64,000 nucleotides of DNA from Rhizophagus irregularis. Lineage: Eukaryota; Glomeromycota; Glomeromycetes; Glomerales; Glomeraceae. This document shows, one piece after another, positions 1-12,598 of the stretch. Under the pieces are notes generated by a model. That model had not been told where the DNA came from. It was given only the letters and a program-made list of their open reading frames with translations, and did not search any database. Numbering within the stretch: the stretch's first letter is position 1; each line of letters opens with the position of its first letter. A program made the position numbers and the translations under genes. The stretch is taken from NCBI RefSeq assembly GCF_026210795.1, contig NC_089434.1, forward strand, positions 1,116,001-1,180,000, given 5' to 3'.

Positions 1-653
1 GGTGAAGATGAAGTAGTTAATAAACATAGGCAAGGGTTCTTGTACAAAGAAACATCTAAATAATTTCATAATCAACTAAAGATTATACTGCATTGGAGGT
101 AGTAAGTACTGTATAATTAATGAAAAACGAAAAGAAGATAACCAAATAAAGACAGTAGAACATAAAGTCAGCGTTTAGGATACAAGCGGATCAAGAAAAC
201 CAATGAATGAAGAATTTATAGAATTTCACGATGTTAATTTGGCTTGCATCTCACGTTTACTAAAAAATTAAGTGAAAGTTGACAAAAAGTAAGTACAAAA
301 CGAACTAGTAATGAAGTGTGCAAGAAGGTCTGAATCAATCATGTAACGAGAGCAAAAAAGAGAAAAAGAGTAAAAAGAAAACTCAAGAGCTCGGGAAGAG
401 ACGAATAATGCTCAGAAAAAGTTGATGCATTGAATAAATATAGAAAGGCGGATGGTAAGACCAATCGATTGAGATCGATTGACATATTCAAATGACATTT
501 GATTGGACGAAAGTGCTTTATTTACAACAGGACGAACAAACAGAACAAATAAAAGAGTATAGAAATTCGGTATCGAAAGAGGTTTTCGTGGAGTATTTAA
601 AAGAACAAAAGTTAAATAAACATTATAATGAAGATGGTAATCCATCGTCATAG
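1..653 (+). pseudogene. degenerate coding-like segment, family unknown
   Basis: Purine-rich on the plus strand, unlike the flanking DNA, with short open pieces in different frames: a GEDEVVNKHRQG-type stretch running from base 1 to a TAA at 61-63, Lys-rich pieces around 340-420, a piece ending ..RLRSIDIFK at a TGA at 493-495, and a 53-codon ORF from ATG 492 to TAG 651-653 (starts MTFDWTKVLYLQQDEQ). The last two overlap by 4 nt and together look like one reading frame broken by a frameshift. I do not recognise the family; the charged, coil-like composition would fit a transposon-derived or hypothetical protein. The minus-strand ORF over the same bases looks like a shadow. Confidence 0.3.
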
Positions 654-857
654 TTTTTTTTATTGTAGTAAATTTAACTAATCATAAATTTTAGATTAGT
701 TTATAATAACAAAAAATTTTTCATGTTATTTTTATTTTGTATATACTTTATTGATAACATGCATAGCGTGCACATCTTGGTAACATGATATTTTGTTATC
801 AGTTATCAATAAAGAGAGTTATTAAAAAATTAATTCCTATTAGTTTCAGTTAAATAA

Positions 858-1265
858 TGCAAACTTGGTACAAACTCCAAATTTTTCGTTGAACTTCATA
901 ATCTACAATTTATTCTTTTGCTAGCAAGAAACTCTAATTTCCGCTATTATGAAAAAGCAATAAATTGAATCATGTGTTATCCAACCATCAAGAATTTTAA
1001 CTATGCTTCGAATAGCAAAATGAAAACTTATGCAACTAAATATTGTATAGCTTTAATAATTTTAGTAACTTTCTGACCTCATGAGATACTGTTAACATTT
1101 CTCTCCGAAATAATAAAAACCTATTATACAATTTCCATTTGATTTTCCAACTGTAGACAAACATGATAACGCCAAATTAGATTTTTCCTCTCATATTCTA
1201 TACGGTATTATACCATACGTCCTTATTAAAAGATTAGACTGTAATAATATTAAAGTAAATATTAA
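858..1265. repeat. direct repeat copy A (MITE-free)
   Basis: Runs parallel to 2035-2910: both carry, in order, an AAGAARCTCTAAYTTCYRCTATTA block, AAAAAGCAATAAATKRAATCATGTGTTA, GAATTTTAACTATGCTTCG, a shared AT-rich block, then ..GATAACG.., and TACGTCCTTATTAAAA. At 1166-1173 it has ataacgcc where copy B has the hAT-type MITE flanked by ataacgac, so it serves as a paralogous empty site. No gene is visible here. Confidence 0.75.
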
Positions 1266-2034
1266 AACGATTTTATCAATTAAGTTTAGGAAATACTTTT
1301 AAGAAATGAAAAAATTAATTTTACGTGAATCTATAGAAATGAAGTATACAATATAATAATTGTGGATTAAATTAAAAATTATCTTGGAAAAATGGATGCA
1401 ATAGGCATAATATATATTTGTTTTGTAGTACAATTATCTACATCTTTAGAGAATAAAATAATTGTTAAATTTACATGCTAGTTAAACCTATTGGAGTAAA
1501 AAAAAAAATCGACATTCCTCTAATTTTTATCATAAATTGTAATTGATAAAATTTATTAATATTCAATCAGAAATTCTAAATCATAGACATTAACATCAAG
1601 CAACATTGTGAATTCTTTAGTGTCTTTGAACATTTTTTATTATAAAAATATTTTCAGTTTTTAGATTTTTGTTTGCGTAGAAAGAAGGATTACTAATAAC
1701 ACGATTTTTACGTGTTAATGATATTTTTGGTGTCATAATAATTCATCTACAGTAACAATGTGAATGATACGGTAAATTCCGGCCGCAGCATGGCGCAAAA
1801 AAAAATTTCTCTTTTACTTATTATCTCGGAGCCAAGACAAAACGACATGGCTACATTCGTGAGTGGGAGGGCGGGTTGCCTGTGGCAACACCGCGGGGCT
1901 TTCATTTTTTTATATCAAAGTGGATATGTAGTCAAATGAGAACTCCCGCAGGAGAGGAGTAATCATGTGATATGTCATCATATGAGCAGAAAATTTTGGA
2001 TGCAAAACGCCCACTTTATAACTACTTGCATTCT
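1266..2034. other. spacer with short GC-rich island, no gene seen
   Basis: Lies between the two copies of the direct repeat. Mostly AT-rich with no supported ORF. A short GC-rich patch at about 1775-1960 (motifs CCGGCCGCAGCATGGCG and GGGAGGGCGGGTTGCC) stands out against the background and may be a promoter fragment or transposon relic. Confidence 0.4.
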
Positions 2035-2910
2035 TGCAAACTTTGTATAAATCCCGAATTTTTTGTTGATCTTTTTCTGGAAAGAAGCTCTAACTTCTAC
2101 TATTAGAAAAAGCAATAAATAAAATCATGTGTTACCTAATGATCCAATCATCAGGAATTTTAACTATGCTTCGCTTAAAAAATAATAACTTATGTAATTA
2201 AATATATATAGATATAACTTTAATCGTCTTTCATGAGGTCAAAAAGTTATTAAAATTATTAATTAATTTATTTAACATTTTTTCTCCAAAATAATATTAT
2301 ACAATTACCATTTTATTTTCCAATTATAGATAAACACGATAACGACTAGAGTTTGGAACCGGTTCTATTTTCGAAAACCGAATTTAAAACGGGTGCAACC
2401 GGTTCGATCCGTTTCAAACCGATTTCGCAAAACCCGATTGAAACCGAATAACCGAATCGTATATATTTGATAATTCCGGCCAGAATTAAATGTGATCGGC
2501 ATAAATCTGGCCAAGTTATAATTCCGGCCGGAATTACAACCCTTGTGTAACACAATACGAAATTTTGTGGGACACAATTATCTGTAATAAAATTTTGTGT
2601 AACATAACTTACCCGGTGGCTAAACTATTTAGCCGTGGTCACGTGATTTTAATTCGTAATTCGGGCCAGCACTATAAAGTTTCAATATCAAACCGGGTTG
2701 GAAATCCGGTTGCACCCGTTTTAAACGCAAACCGGTTTCAGAATATGAATTCGGGTCAAACCGAATTGTCAAAAAATCGGTTGGAACCGATTTTTAAACC
2801 GGTTGGTGCAACCGGTTCCAAACTCTAATAACGACATATTAGATTTCTCTCTCATAATCTATACAGTACGTCCTTATTAAAATATTTAGACTGTAAAAAT
2901 ATTAAATATT
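2035..2910. repeat. direct repeat copy B (carries a MITE insertion)
   Basis: Second copy of the ~400-bp repeat at 858-1265, diverged by substitutions and small indels. It is interrupted by the 481-bp element at 2347-2827 plus its 8-bp duplication. The match with copy A resumes immediately to the right (..CATATTAGATTT.., CAGTACGTCCTTATTAAAA). Confidence 0.75.
2347..2827. mobile_element. hAT-type MITE, 481 bp, TIR TAGAGTTTGGAACCGGTT
   Basis: Ends are inverted: TAGAGTTTGGAACCGGTT on the left and AACCGGTTCCAAACTCTA on the right. Exact 8-bp target duplications ATAACGAC flank it (2339-2346 and 2828-2835). An 8-bp duplication of form nTnnnnAn and a TIR beginning YARNG are known hallmarks of the hAT superfamily. 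The interior has no credible transposase and is packed with AACCGG / CCGGTT / AACCGA motifs in both orientations, especially near the ends. The paralogous empty site at 1166-1173 supports the boundaries. Confidence 0.9.
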
Positions 2911-3070
2911 TACAGCAACTGATACTTCAACATACTATATATATACTGCCTATATACTATATAAAAATTAAAATGTTGACGTCATCGGATGTTTTGCTTT
3001 TTCAAGCAAAAAATAGTTTAACTTTGGAATTAATCATATATTATGTATGTAATAATTATAAAATTATAAT

Positions 3071-3263
3071 AGGACCGAAATATATATGTGAAGGTCAAGT
3101 GATTTCAGAAAATTGTTTTTCAGGGCCGAAACTATGCTAACCTCAGTCAGTTACTAAAATAGGTAATAAAATTTTGATTGGCATTATCTAAAGAAATTTT
3201 CTAAAAAGGAAAGATCTACACGATTTTTTCGCTACCTTACCTTTATATATATTTCGGGGTCCC
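3071..3263. mobile_element. MITE of the AGGACC family, copy 1, 193 bp
   Basis: Left end AGGACCGAAATATATATG, right end CATTTATATTT-like complement ending CGGGGTCCC; the flanking 8-mer ATTATAAT is present on both sides (3063-3070 and 3264-3271). The flank is palindromic, so alone it could be read as TIR, but the two other copies in this window (11693-11926, 22064-22277) fix the boundary at AGGACC with an 8-bp duplication. No ORF inside. Confidence 0.75.
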
Positions 3264-6200
3264 ATTATAATATAAAACTTCTTTGTATATTAGACTATCA
3301 AATAAGGTACATTCAAAAGAAACTAGCGATGAAGCTTTTTTCTTAATTTGATTGCGGTCAATGATTATTCCTTTTTGTAATACCATCAGATTATTCAAAT
3401 TATTTGAGATCGGTCCAAACCGGGATGTTTTGCACCAAATGTACCAAATACCATATTATCAACCGGTCTTTATTATGAGATTTTGTACAGATAATGAAAA
3501 TAATATGCAAATATGCAAATTAAATATTTTATTGAGAAAATACTAATGTATACGTAATCGCCATAATATCTATTATATTTAAGTAATAAATTGTTATTAT
3601 TTAACTGTTTATGGTTATAACAAATTAAATAACAATTGAATACTTTATATTATAGTTATCTCCAATATCTCCAATCAAATTAATGTTTGTTACATTTTCG
3701 GTAAAAGCCCTGCTGTTTCTGCATAGCCCGAATTTTGCCAAAAAAAATTGCGCCACGCGTCACCTTTAGCTCTGCCACATTTTTGTATATATAAACCCCT
3801 TGTTTTTATTCAACTCTAAAAATTTACTTCTACTCAACGCTTATATTTAATCACCCACTTTACTGAAAAGTTAATATTCTATTATTAAAAAAAATTTCCC
3901 AGCAAATTAACTTATTCTTAAAATAAAAAAATTTCTCCTATTTAATACTTATGCATGAAAATTATTCCAAATACACCTTAGCATTAATATAAAATAAAAA
4001 ATTATTTTTTTTTATCCAAAGATTCTCTTCAAAGATTAAGCTAGAACCGAGATGGTCTAACAAATCATTTATAATCATTTGTATTGATTATATTAGCAAA
4101 TTATATGATTGGAATTTTTCATGAATTTAATAAATTCAATAACAACATATTATTGATAAACTATAAATAAATCGTAATTTATTCAAATAATCAATATTAA
4201 TAATAAACTTTCACTTTATCCATATCCCATTTATTCATATTTTTATATTAACAAATTTCTCTTATTCCAAATAATATTTTTAGACCAAAAAATCATATAC
4301 TTCTATATTCTTATTTTTACTTTTAGATACAATACTCAACAAACGGATTCGGTAGATGCATTTCAATCAAAGACTGTCCATTTTTTGAATGCATATGCCA
4401 AGGAATCAAGCATTAACAATATGCAACTGCTGAATTTATTAATCAAGAATAGCAATATTTTGATTTGAAGAGAGCAATAAAGAATATATCCTGATCAATT
4501 ATTCAACATAACATAGGATTGTTAAAGCTTAAGCGATTATATTGTACGATCAATAATCTTTAAATGGCAATTTAATCTTATCAACTCTTCTCACTTGAAA
4601 CTTCAGTGAATTACTATATTTATCATTATCCTATCTAAAATATGAATGAAATTTTTTTTATTAAAATAGTAATATGAACAAATATATTTGATTATTATTA
4701 ATTCATATACAACTATATTAATAGATAACTCAATTTTTATTTATATAATTTGACTCTTTAATCACTTTCAAACATTTGTTCGCCGTATTTTCATTAAAAG
4801 TCATATTTTCTTTCATTTATTAGGTGTCCCATTTTTACTTTTCGTTTATTAGATATCACATCTTCATAATTAAGCTTTCATTTAAAAATTGAAGAACTTT
4901 TGACTTTAAACCCTTATCTAATGATATAGAAAAATATGCATTACTGTTTATTCCTCACTTAGATAGAAATCAATATATGATTGACAAGAAAAGGGAACAT
5001 TTCAAAATATAATTAATATACATTATAAATTTGGATGTATGAAGAGTATATGAACACTTCAATAATTTAAATATGACAGACATACATATATAAAGACAAA
5101 TTTCTCTTGAAATATTTTCAGCCTTATATATTATATAGATTTATTGAAAATAAAATTTAAATATTTTATTTACATCCTTAATAGCTAATTCCAAAGAACA
5201 ATTTTAGATTTATAATTGATTTTATTGTTTAATAAATGGCAAAAATAAATGAAAAATATAATTAAATAATTCTCAGATAGAACTTACATTGATGATAATA
5301 CGTTAAGTAGCATCAGAATTACCAATTAATTTTCAATATACAAACTCAAATATCAATAATATCACAGCAATTGTCAAATTTATTAATTTAAATCAATATT
5401 GCAGCACCTCTTAATTAAAATTAGGTTTGACAAGATTTGTAAAATCAATACTAAATTGAATAGATATGTTTGTTGAAATACAATTTAAAAAGTATAAATA
5501 AGCTTATATATAGTCCATTCTTTAACATATTTAGTAGTTAAAGAAAGAAAGCTGTTTTATTGGTGAAACATCTTTAATTTCAGAGAATAAATTTCATGAC
5601 ATCAATATATAATCTATCATTGTCACACTTTGTTAAGAATTAGATGGTATAACCTGTTCCCTATTATACAAAAATTTGCATGCAAAATGAAACTTGCAAT
5701 GGAAGCCCAAAAATTACAAGATCAATTCATTCCCCAACAAGAAAAATTAAGTTGCTTCTATCTTTTTATGTTCAATTGGTCCCTTTACTTTCCTAAAATA
5801 AGGGAGTATTGAAAAAAATGACAACTACACTTTTTTTAACTACTTTATAATAAGCATTCTTATATAACCATTGGATTCACATCAGACAAATGTTTTTTCT
5901 TTTGGGAAATTTATGTTTTATCTGAAGAATATTATAGAACATTATAGAAACAATTCAAATAACTAAATATTAGGACTTTATAATCTACAGAAATTAATTT
6001 TAGTAAAGACATATTTAGGATCAAACATGAAGATTTCAAACTTATTCATGTTTTAATAGTAAAATATTTATTTTATCCTTTCTATTTGAGATTCATCATA
6101 CTACATATATATGTTGGACAATTTAAGAGATTATTATAATTTAAAATAATAGAAACCATAAAAGTTTTAGAATAATTCTGGAAAAAAAAATCAAAAATGC

Positions 6201-7601
6201 AATAGACAATATTATTTAAAAATCATCAATAATGAGAATACAAAGAGACAATCTTTATATTTACAAACCCACTTACATACCGAAGAAAACAGAAATTTCA
6301 TCAATGTAATTGTTGTAGGTTTAACACAAATATACCATTAAATCATTTGGATACTATTTACACCAAATGGGAGTTTTTAGAAGAAACGTAAGCAGTGACT
6401 CCAGGTTACAGTGATGATTATTTTTATTTTATAAGAAAATATAAAAGTTATATAAATCTGATTATGAATATTTTTCAAACAGAATCATACCGAGTAATGG
6501 AAAGAAAACAAAGAGTTCAAAATAGATATAAAGACATGCATTTTTGATTCTGGAGAAGTATACAAAATGAAATACTCACTCCATTAATATTAAAAATACT
6601 ATAAGCATTTCTTTAACAATTGATCACCATCTAAAGATATGAATTTTGTAAAAAAAGCTGAATATTGGCATAGTATATCACACTTTTAGTCATAGTTTCA
6701 TAGAATGCACCAAAATTTTTCTTATTTCAATATAAAAACAATATTTTAAAATACTTTATAACTTTTCACATTTTTTAAGATTAGATTATTCACCTTTGGT
6801 TGTATTACTAAAGCAAAAACTTCCATAATAGCATATTATTTGACATTTTTCAAAAATTTCAATTCCTTCCTATCCTTATAAGTTGGAAAAAAATTGAGCT
6901 CACAGATAAAGATATTAGATTAATTTCAAATGCTTTATCGCTCATTTGGAACAAAACAAACAAAAAAGTTGATACTTGTAGATTTGAAAAGAAGTCTCAG
7001 AGTCTGAACTTTTTTATCATAATATAATTTGACTATTGGATTATTTTCTATCATCTGATTTTCATTTCTTTCAATGAATTTTTGAATTAAAAAGCGCGAA
7101 AGGTGTTGCATATTTCATATGCAAAAAATACTCACAGTTTGTTATGTCCATGAATTTTCATGCAGATTTCACAGCTAAATTTAAGACTGATACCAAACTA
7201 ATAGAAGAAAGCTCTTTTATTTCCAATCCCTAAACCTCATGATTGGAACTGCAACTATCAAACACTCATTCTATAACATTATTAGAAACACCAAGAAAAC
7301 TCATGGTCTCTATAATATGAAAGAAACTACAAACTCATCAGGTTTTAAAAAAGAGTTAAACCATTATGCATTTATAATCAAGGAGAAAAATGCTATCGAA
7401 TATCTATTTTATATTAATGATATTTATAAATCATAATTGTCAATTCTTACATTGTTTAAACTGAATTGCTACATTTGATTCTAATCTATCTATTATGACC
7501 TTGCAATGCAGAAATGTAATGTGACCACTAAGCATGGCTGCTGTGTCATCATTCGGTCAATCAAGAGTCATCATCAATTTGGCTGAAAAAAAAAGAATTA
7601 T
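3264..7601. other. gene-poor AT-rich stretch
   Basis: Long AT-rich tract with frequent stops in all frames. The only distinctive piece is a promoter-like block at about 3700-3800 with CG-containing elements (GCCACGCGTCACC) followed by TATATATAAACCCC at 3786-3799; no ORF follows it, so it may be an orphan or transposon promoter. ORFs of 60-65 codons at 5630 and 7239 have no recognisable family and are not annotated as genes. Confidence 0.4.
3786..3799 (+). promoter_or_regulatory. TATA-like element downstream of a GC-rich block
   Basis: TATATATAAACCCC preceded within 60 bp by ACGCGTCACC and GCTCTGCC. It resembles a fungal core promoter, but no coding region is visible downstream within about 1.8 kb. 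Confidence 0.25.
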
Positions 7602-7832
7602 ATGATGGAAGGACAATGTTCTGTGCACTACAACAAATCACTCACGAACAGAGTGTCAAAGAAAAGAGAGTTTAAAAGATTGCAAGATTTAATTGCTGCA
7701 GGTATCACATTTGACCAAATTGTTAATAATGGTATGACCATTACAGACTTTGAAACAGATAATATTTATTATATGAAATTTTCACATATTGATGATGGCC
7801 AAAAAATTGATAAATGCAAAATCCAACTGTAA
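7602..7832 (+). CDS. hypothetical 76-residue ORF, possible relic
   Basis: Open frame of 77 codons with balanced composition for this AT-rich region (starts MMEGQCSVHYNKSLTNR). It includes a helix-like middle section (KKREFKRLQDLIAAGITFDQ), which argues for past or present coding. No domain is recognised. It sits beside degenerate repeats, so it may be the surviving part of a mobile element rather than a host gene. No introns or promoter could be assigned. Confidence 0.25.
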   Translation: MMEGQCSVHYNKSLTNRVSKKREFKRLQDLIAAGITFDQIVNNGMTITDFETDNIYYMKFSHIDDGQKIDKCKIQL

Positions 7833-7935
7833 GGTTAGCAAAAATCACCAAAAAATCTATTACAAAAACAACTCATGCTATTGTTTCACAGGCATCTTTC
7901 AAACTCTCCTTTATCTATTGACCAACCCATTTCTT

Positions 7936-8012
7936 CTCTCTCTCACTCTCTATCCGTTAAACTCCTTTCTTCTCTCTCCTCACTCTATCCATTAAACTCC
8001 TTTTTTCTCTCT
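7936..8012. repeat. short pyrimidine-rich direct repeat
   Basis: Two copies of a CTCTATCCRTTAAACTCCTTTYTTCTCTCT-like unit of about 37 nt, adjacent, with a few differences. Low complexity; function unknown. Confidence 0.5.
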
Positions 8013-8275
8013 TATAACTTTATTTTTCTCATTTTTTTCGGTGAAAAATAATGGACAAAACTAAAATAATCAGAATGTTTGATATATTGGCACGATTATA
8101 CAAATATTAATATACATAAATATTAGCCATAGATATTTTAAAATAGATGTGTTTATATTAATATCATCACACTTTTTTACCTGTGATTATATCAGAAAAT
8201 GAAAATTAAGGGAGTTAGATTTAATAGAAGACATTTAATGATAAAATAGAAATATTATAAAATATATTTTTTTAA

Positions 8276-9840
8276 GCATCTCCCTCACACCTTTCCATCA
8301 CTGAGGCCACCAGGAAGATACAGAAGCAATCCCTACTCAACACTGGTGGTATATTGGAGGGTTTATAGATAGAATAATTATTAGATCTCAGTCTTAAATT
8401 AGTAATAAATTTTTAGAGGGTAATTATCTAAAATTTAATATAAAAGAAATCATAAAAAAACAGTATTCATTAGGAGAAAATTATTATCCAGTTTTAATAC
8501 ATAACAAAGAAATATTTAAACATCTAGAAAACAAACTTACAAAAATTACAGAAAAACTATAAGAAGAAAATGAGACATTTAATGATAGAATTCTTTACCT
8601 TCATTAAGTTAACTAAAAAGTTCTAGCTCACTTATGTAATAAAAATTATAAAAAAATAATGCCTGCGAAACCATCTATGGTCTGTTACGTTCATGAATCT
8701 AGGGAACATCTAAGCTGTTTCTTTATATGCGCAGAAATATTATAAAAATATATTTCTTTAAATATATTCTATTGAAAATGACTGTGTCTCCATCACACCT
8801 TCCCATTATTGAGGTCACCAAGGAGATACAGAGCATATTCTAAATGATTGGAAAAAGTCCATAATATTCTTTATTTACTTGATTCTCAGGCATTGGCTAG
8901 AAGGAAATAAAAAAAATTGAAAAAATTGAAAAGAAGAATTATGCATGTTCAGGGTCCAATTTCTTATGGAATACAGATGGATATGACAAATTACCACATT
9001 GGGTTTTTATGTACATGGATGTATAGATGCATATTGATATATTATTTATCTGGCTTCATATCAGAAATTCAGAATTACTTCAGATAAAAAATCACAAGTA
9101 ATTCTAAAATATTATTTAGATACTCTCTGACTTTTGGAAAGATGAATATAACAAAAAATAAATATAGATAGTGAAATATATTCAAATATACTTAATCCTA
9201 TCAAAGATGAAGAATGGTTAGAAGTTATATCAACTACCATTATTATTATACAGATTATTGTACATAGATTTGAAGAAATATATTATTTTATATGAATTTT
9301 TAATCTAAACAATTCTATTTTAATTTGCATGTTATTACTGCTAATAATATCTTTACAATTAATTTGTAAATATACGTTTCAAATTTCATTAAATATACTG
9401 GTAATATATTGGAGGTTTAATATAATTATTGTAAATAAGCTGAAATTATTTTCAAAAATAATACATTTCTTTAAAAATATTCTATTGAATAATATCTGCA
9501 TCTTTTTCATGCATATCCATCACTGAGACTACTAAGAAGATACAGAAGTAACCCCTATCCAATACCAGTAGTTAATAGAAGGGTTAATATAGAAGCATCC
9601 CTTACTCAACACTGGTGGTATATTGGAGGGTTTGTAGAATAATTATTAGATTAATTAGTTTCAAATTAGTAATAAATCATTAGAGAATAATTATCTAAAA
9701 TTAAATATAAAAGAAATCATAAAAGAACAGTATTCATTTAGGAGAAAATTATTATCCAGTTTTAATACATTACAAAGAAATATTTAAGCATCCAGAGAAC
9801 CTACAAAAACTGTAGAAAGAACTTTAATATACTTTATTTC
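8276..9840. repeat. diverged repeat family with coding-like remnants
   Basis: A ~250-bp segment at about 8317-8575 recurs at about 9590-9838 (shared landmarks CTCAACACTGGTGGTATATTGGAGGGTTT, AATAAAAGAAATCATAAAA, CAGTATTCATT.AGGAGAAAATTATTATCCAGTTTTAATAC). A shorter block CCATCAC.GAG.CCACCA.GAAGATACAGA occurs three times, near 8297, 8797 and 9516. The first copy reads IKEIIKKQYSLGENYYPVLI in one frame but is broken by stops, so it looks like an old protein-coding element. The class cannot be determined from what remains. Confidence 0.6.
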
Positions 9841-11468
9841 TGCACAAATGAATTTATAAGTTTTAAAATTAAATTATTTATTTATCTACTTTTAATTACT
9901 CATTTTTAACATTAATAGTTGATATAATATTAGTAAATTATACTGCAATACAGTCATGTTCTTTCAGTTTATTTAAATCTATCAAATGCTAAACTACTAG
10001 TGCTACTATATCTCAAAAGACACTGAATGATTTGCTGTCTACTATAGTACAAGTTTATAACCAGAAGTGAGAACTTATCAAATTTACAAATATATTCGGA
10101 GCTAGTAATCCCTTATACATTGATCAAATAGAAATTCATATACTCTGGTTGGTGAAGTAGGCTGATTATAATGCTGCCAAAATATATTTCCCTATATTGA
10201 TGATGTAGGGTATACATATACATTTATTTATGGTATTATTTACATGATAATACAGGTCAAAACTAACACCTTTTATTTATCATCATGTTGAAAAATTCAA
10301 AACTTTAATTAAATTAAGTTGCATTCAATTAAAAATAATTACCAAATTTTTAATTATAGTAGTAATTTTAGCAAATTATAAATAAAACAATGGAAAATTA
10401 TTAAGTACCATCTCTTATATCTGGAATACTTTCTCTTAACTGTTTATTGATTTCTCTAATATCTTTGAAAATTTCATTCCTCTTAATCTAATAATTATGT
10501 ATTAATCTATTTTATAATAATTATTTTTTTTCACAAATCTTATTATTATGTTATTCATCTATAATATGGTTAAAACATTTATTAAAAAATGTGATATTAC
10601 ACCAACATACTAAAAATATATTTTTTAATACATCAATATAGAGTAAGAATTTAAAAAATTTAATCTTTAAATAGAACAATAGCAATTTAAAAATAGATCA
10701 CAAAAAATATTTTATTATTAAGTAATCAATTATTATAGAAAAAAGAAAGTATAATTAAGATAAAAAATAATTACAATATTGTAATTAATATGCATGCATT
10801 AATTAAAATTAAGGCAGATAACTTTATATTGATAATGACTCTAAAAAAATCTTTATAAAGTATTTATGATTTCTTTAATTCTTATAATAGACTTTACTTT
10901 TATGGAAACAAGTATTCCCATAGAATGAGTTTGAAAAAGTAATCAAAGATATATAAATAATGCATATAATATAAAAACACAAAAGGAATTCCTTCATTTT
11001 TAATGACTGTAGCTCTTAGTTCAAAATATTTAAAATTTCTTTCTTATAATTAATTCCATTATTCCACAGTAGATAAAAGTAAATATAAGAAAGAAACAGA
11101 AGGTGAAATAAAGAATATTCATCTGTATAAGACAAAATATTAGAATATACTGGTATTATAATTATCCTCAAATTTGATCCAGCTGAAAAAGATTGAGTTA
11201 TAAATTCAGCAAATGAATTTCAAAATGGTGTTGATTTATCTAATAAGTTCTAGCTAACAATTATGCAAGGCAAATAAAATTATGATTCAGTGAAATTAAC
11301 AGAACCTGTATAATATATTATCAACAATAACTGTCCATTAACTGAACTGAAGATGAACTCAAAAAAAAGATAAAAAAATACTGAATAAATATTTTATTAA
11401 TATACTATATGAAGAATAAGATTCCCAAAAAAAACTGATCTTTCATAGAACATGATAGTAAGATGAGA
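9841..11468. other. AT-rich intergenic DNA, nothing supported
   Basis: No ORF with credible composition, no TIR pair and no recognisable domain in either strand. Confidence 0.4.
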
Positions 11469-11692
11469 TACAGTGGTGTGCAAAAAAATGACAATTTTTT
11501 TGAGTAATGATCAGCAGGCATAACTTATCCGATTTTAGTCATATCTACACAAATAAATATGCGTATGAAAGCCCCGTGATTACTTTATTTTTTAACGAAA
11601 ATTTTTTCCCATATATAATAAAATTGTATTTTATTAACCGTATAAAATGCCACTATCTAAGCAAGAAACTCAAAGACAAACGATATTACAAT

Positions 11693-11926
11693 AGGACCCA
11701 GAAATATATATAAAAGGGTCAGGTTTGAGTTTGCGTATTTTGAACTAAAAAAATCATGGAAATCTTTCCTTTTTTAGATAATTTTTGATAATTCCAGTCA
11801 GAATTTTATTTCCTATTATAGTAACCGACTGACATTATCATAATTCCGGCCCTGAAAAAATGCGTACAGCTCATAGTAAAAAAAATTTTTCATCACCTGA
11901 CCCCTATATACATATTTCTGGGTCCT
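11693..11926. mobile_element. MITE of the AGGACC family, copy 2, nested in Tc1
   Basis: 234 bp, left end AGGACCCAGAAATATATATA, right end CATATTTCTGGGTCCT, with 8-bp duplications ATTACAAT at 11685-11692 and 11927-11934. It has landed about 15 codons into the transposase ORF; omitting the MITE and one duplication keeps the transposase frame open, so the insertion post-dates the Tc1 element. Interior contains a pair of AATTATC.AAAAAGGAAAG-like motifs shared with the other copies. Confidence 0.92.
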
Positions 11927-12331
11927 ATTACAATTCTGGAGGCAAGGAATACGTACTGCTGCCAAAATTCATTCTTTGACAAAGATACCACTTAGGACAA
12001 TATATAGGAACCTTAAAAAAATCAAAAAAACCGGAGATGTGAAACATAGAGGTGGCAATGGACGTATTAGTAAAATAACGCAAAAGGCTGCTCGTGAAAT
12101 TGGACAATATATTCGAAGAAAACCCACAATTACCACCAAGTTCATTGCTGCCAAATTGGAAGATGTTGGTGTTAACGTCTCTTGCTCAACAGTTTCAAGG
12201 TATTTGACCAGTCACGGATACAAAAATGCACTCCCCCTTGCTACACCAATGCTTACTCCAGCCCATAAGCATAAACGTATTGAATGGGCACAAAATCACA
12301 TGAATGATGACTGGCAAAATACTTTATTTAG

Positions 12332-12598
12332 TCATCATCTTCTACCTATTTATCTTCGTCCTTGTCAGACAATGCTATTCATTTGAATCAAAATATGTAT
12401 CAAACAATTAAAGTAAGTATTTTTTTATTATCTGTCATTGAATTTTCCCAAATATTTACATTTATTTATTATTTATAGAAAGAAGTCTTTATCTGGGTAG
12501 ATTCTGAATTAAAGAATATATATGAGATCGATAGTGAACGAACGTGGCTTGAGCAAAAAGAAAATATAATTACAAAATTACTTCCACCGCTTTATAAG
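12332..12598 (+). other. inserted gene fragment with an intron, inside the Tc1 transposase
   Basis: Between ACTTTATTTAG and TTAGTGATGAGAC the transposase is interrupted by 267 nt flanked by a 4-nt repeat TTAG (12328-12331, 12599-12602). The extra DNA reads as an exon from 12332 (Ser-rich, SSSSTYLSSSLSDNAIHLNQ) to about 12412, a donor GTAAGTATT, a 66-nt AT-rich intron ending TTATTTATAG, and a second exon (KEVFIWVDSELKNIYEIDSE.. to ..LLPPLYK at 12598) in the matching frame. It looks like a piece of a host gene carried inside the transposon. I do not recognise the source gene. Confidence 0.65.
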
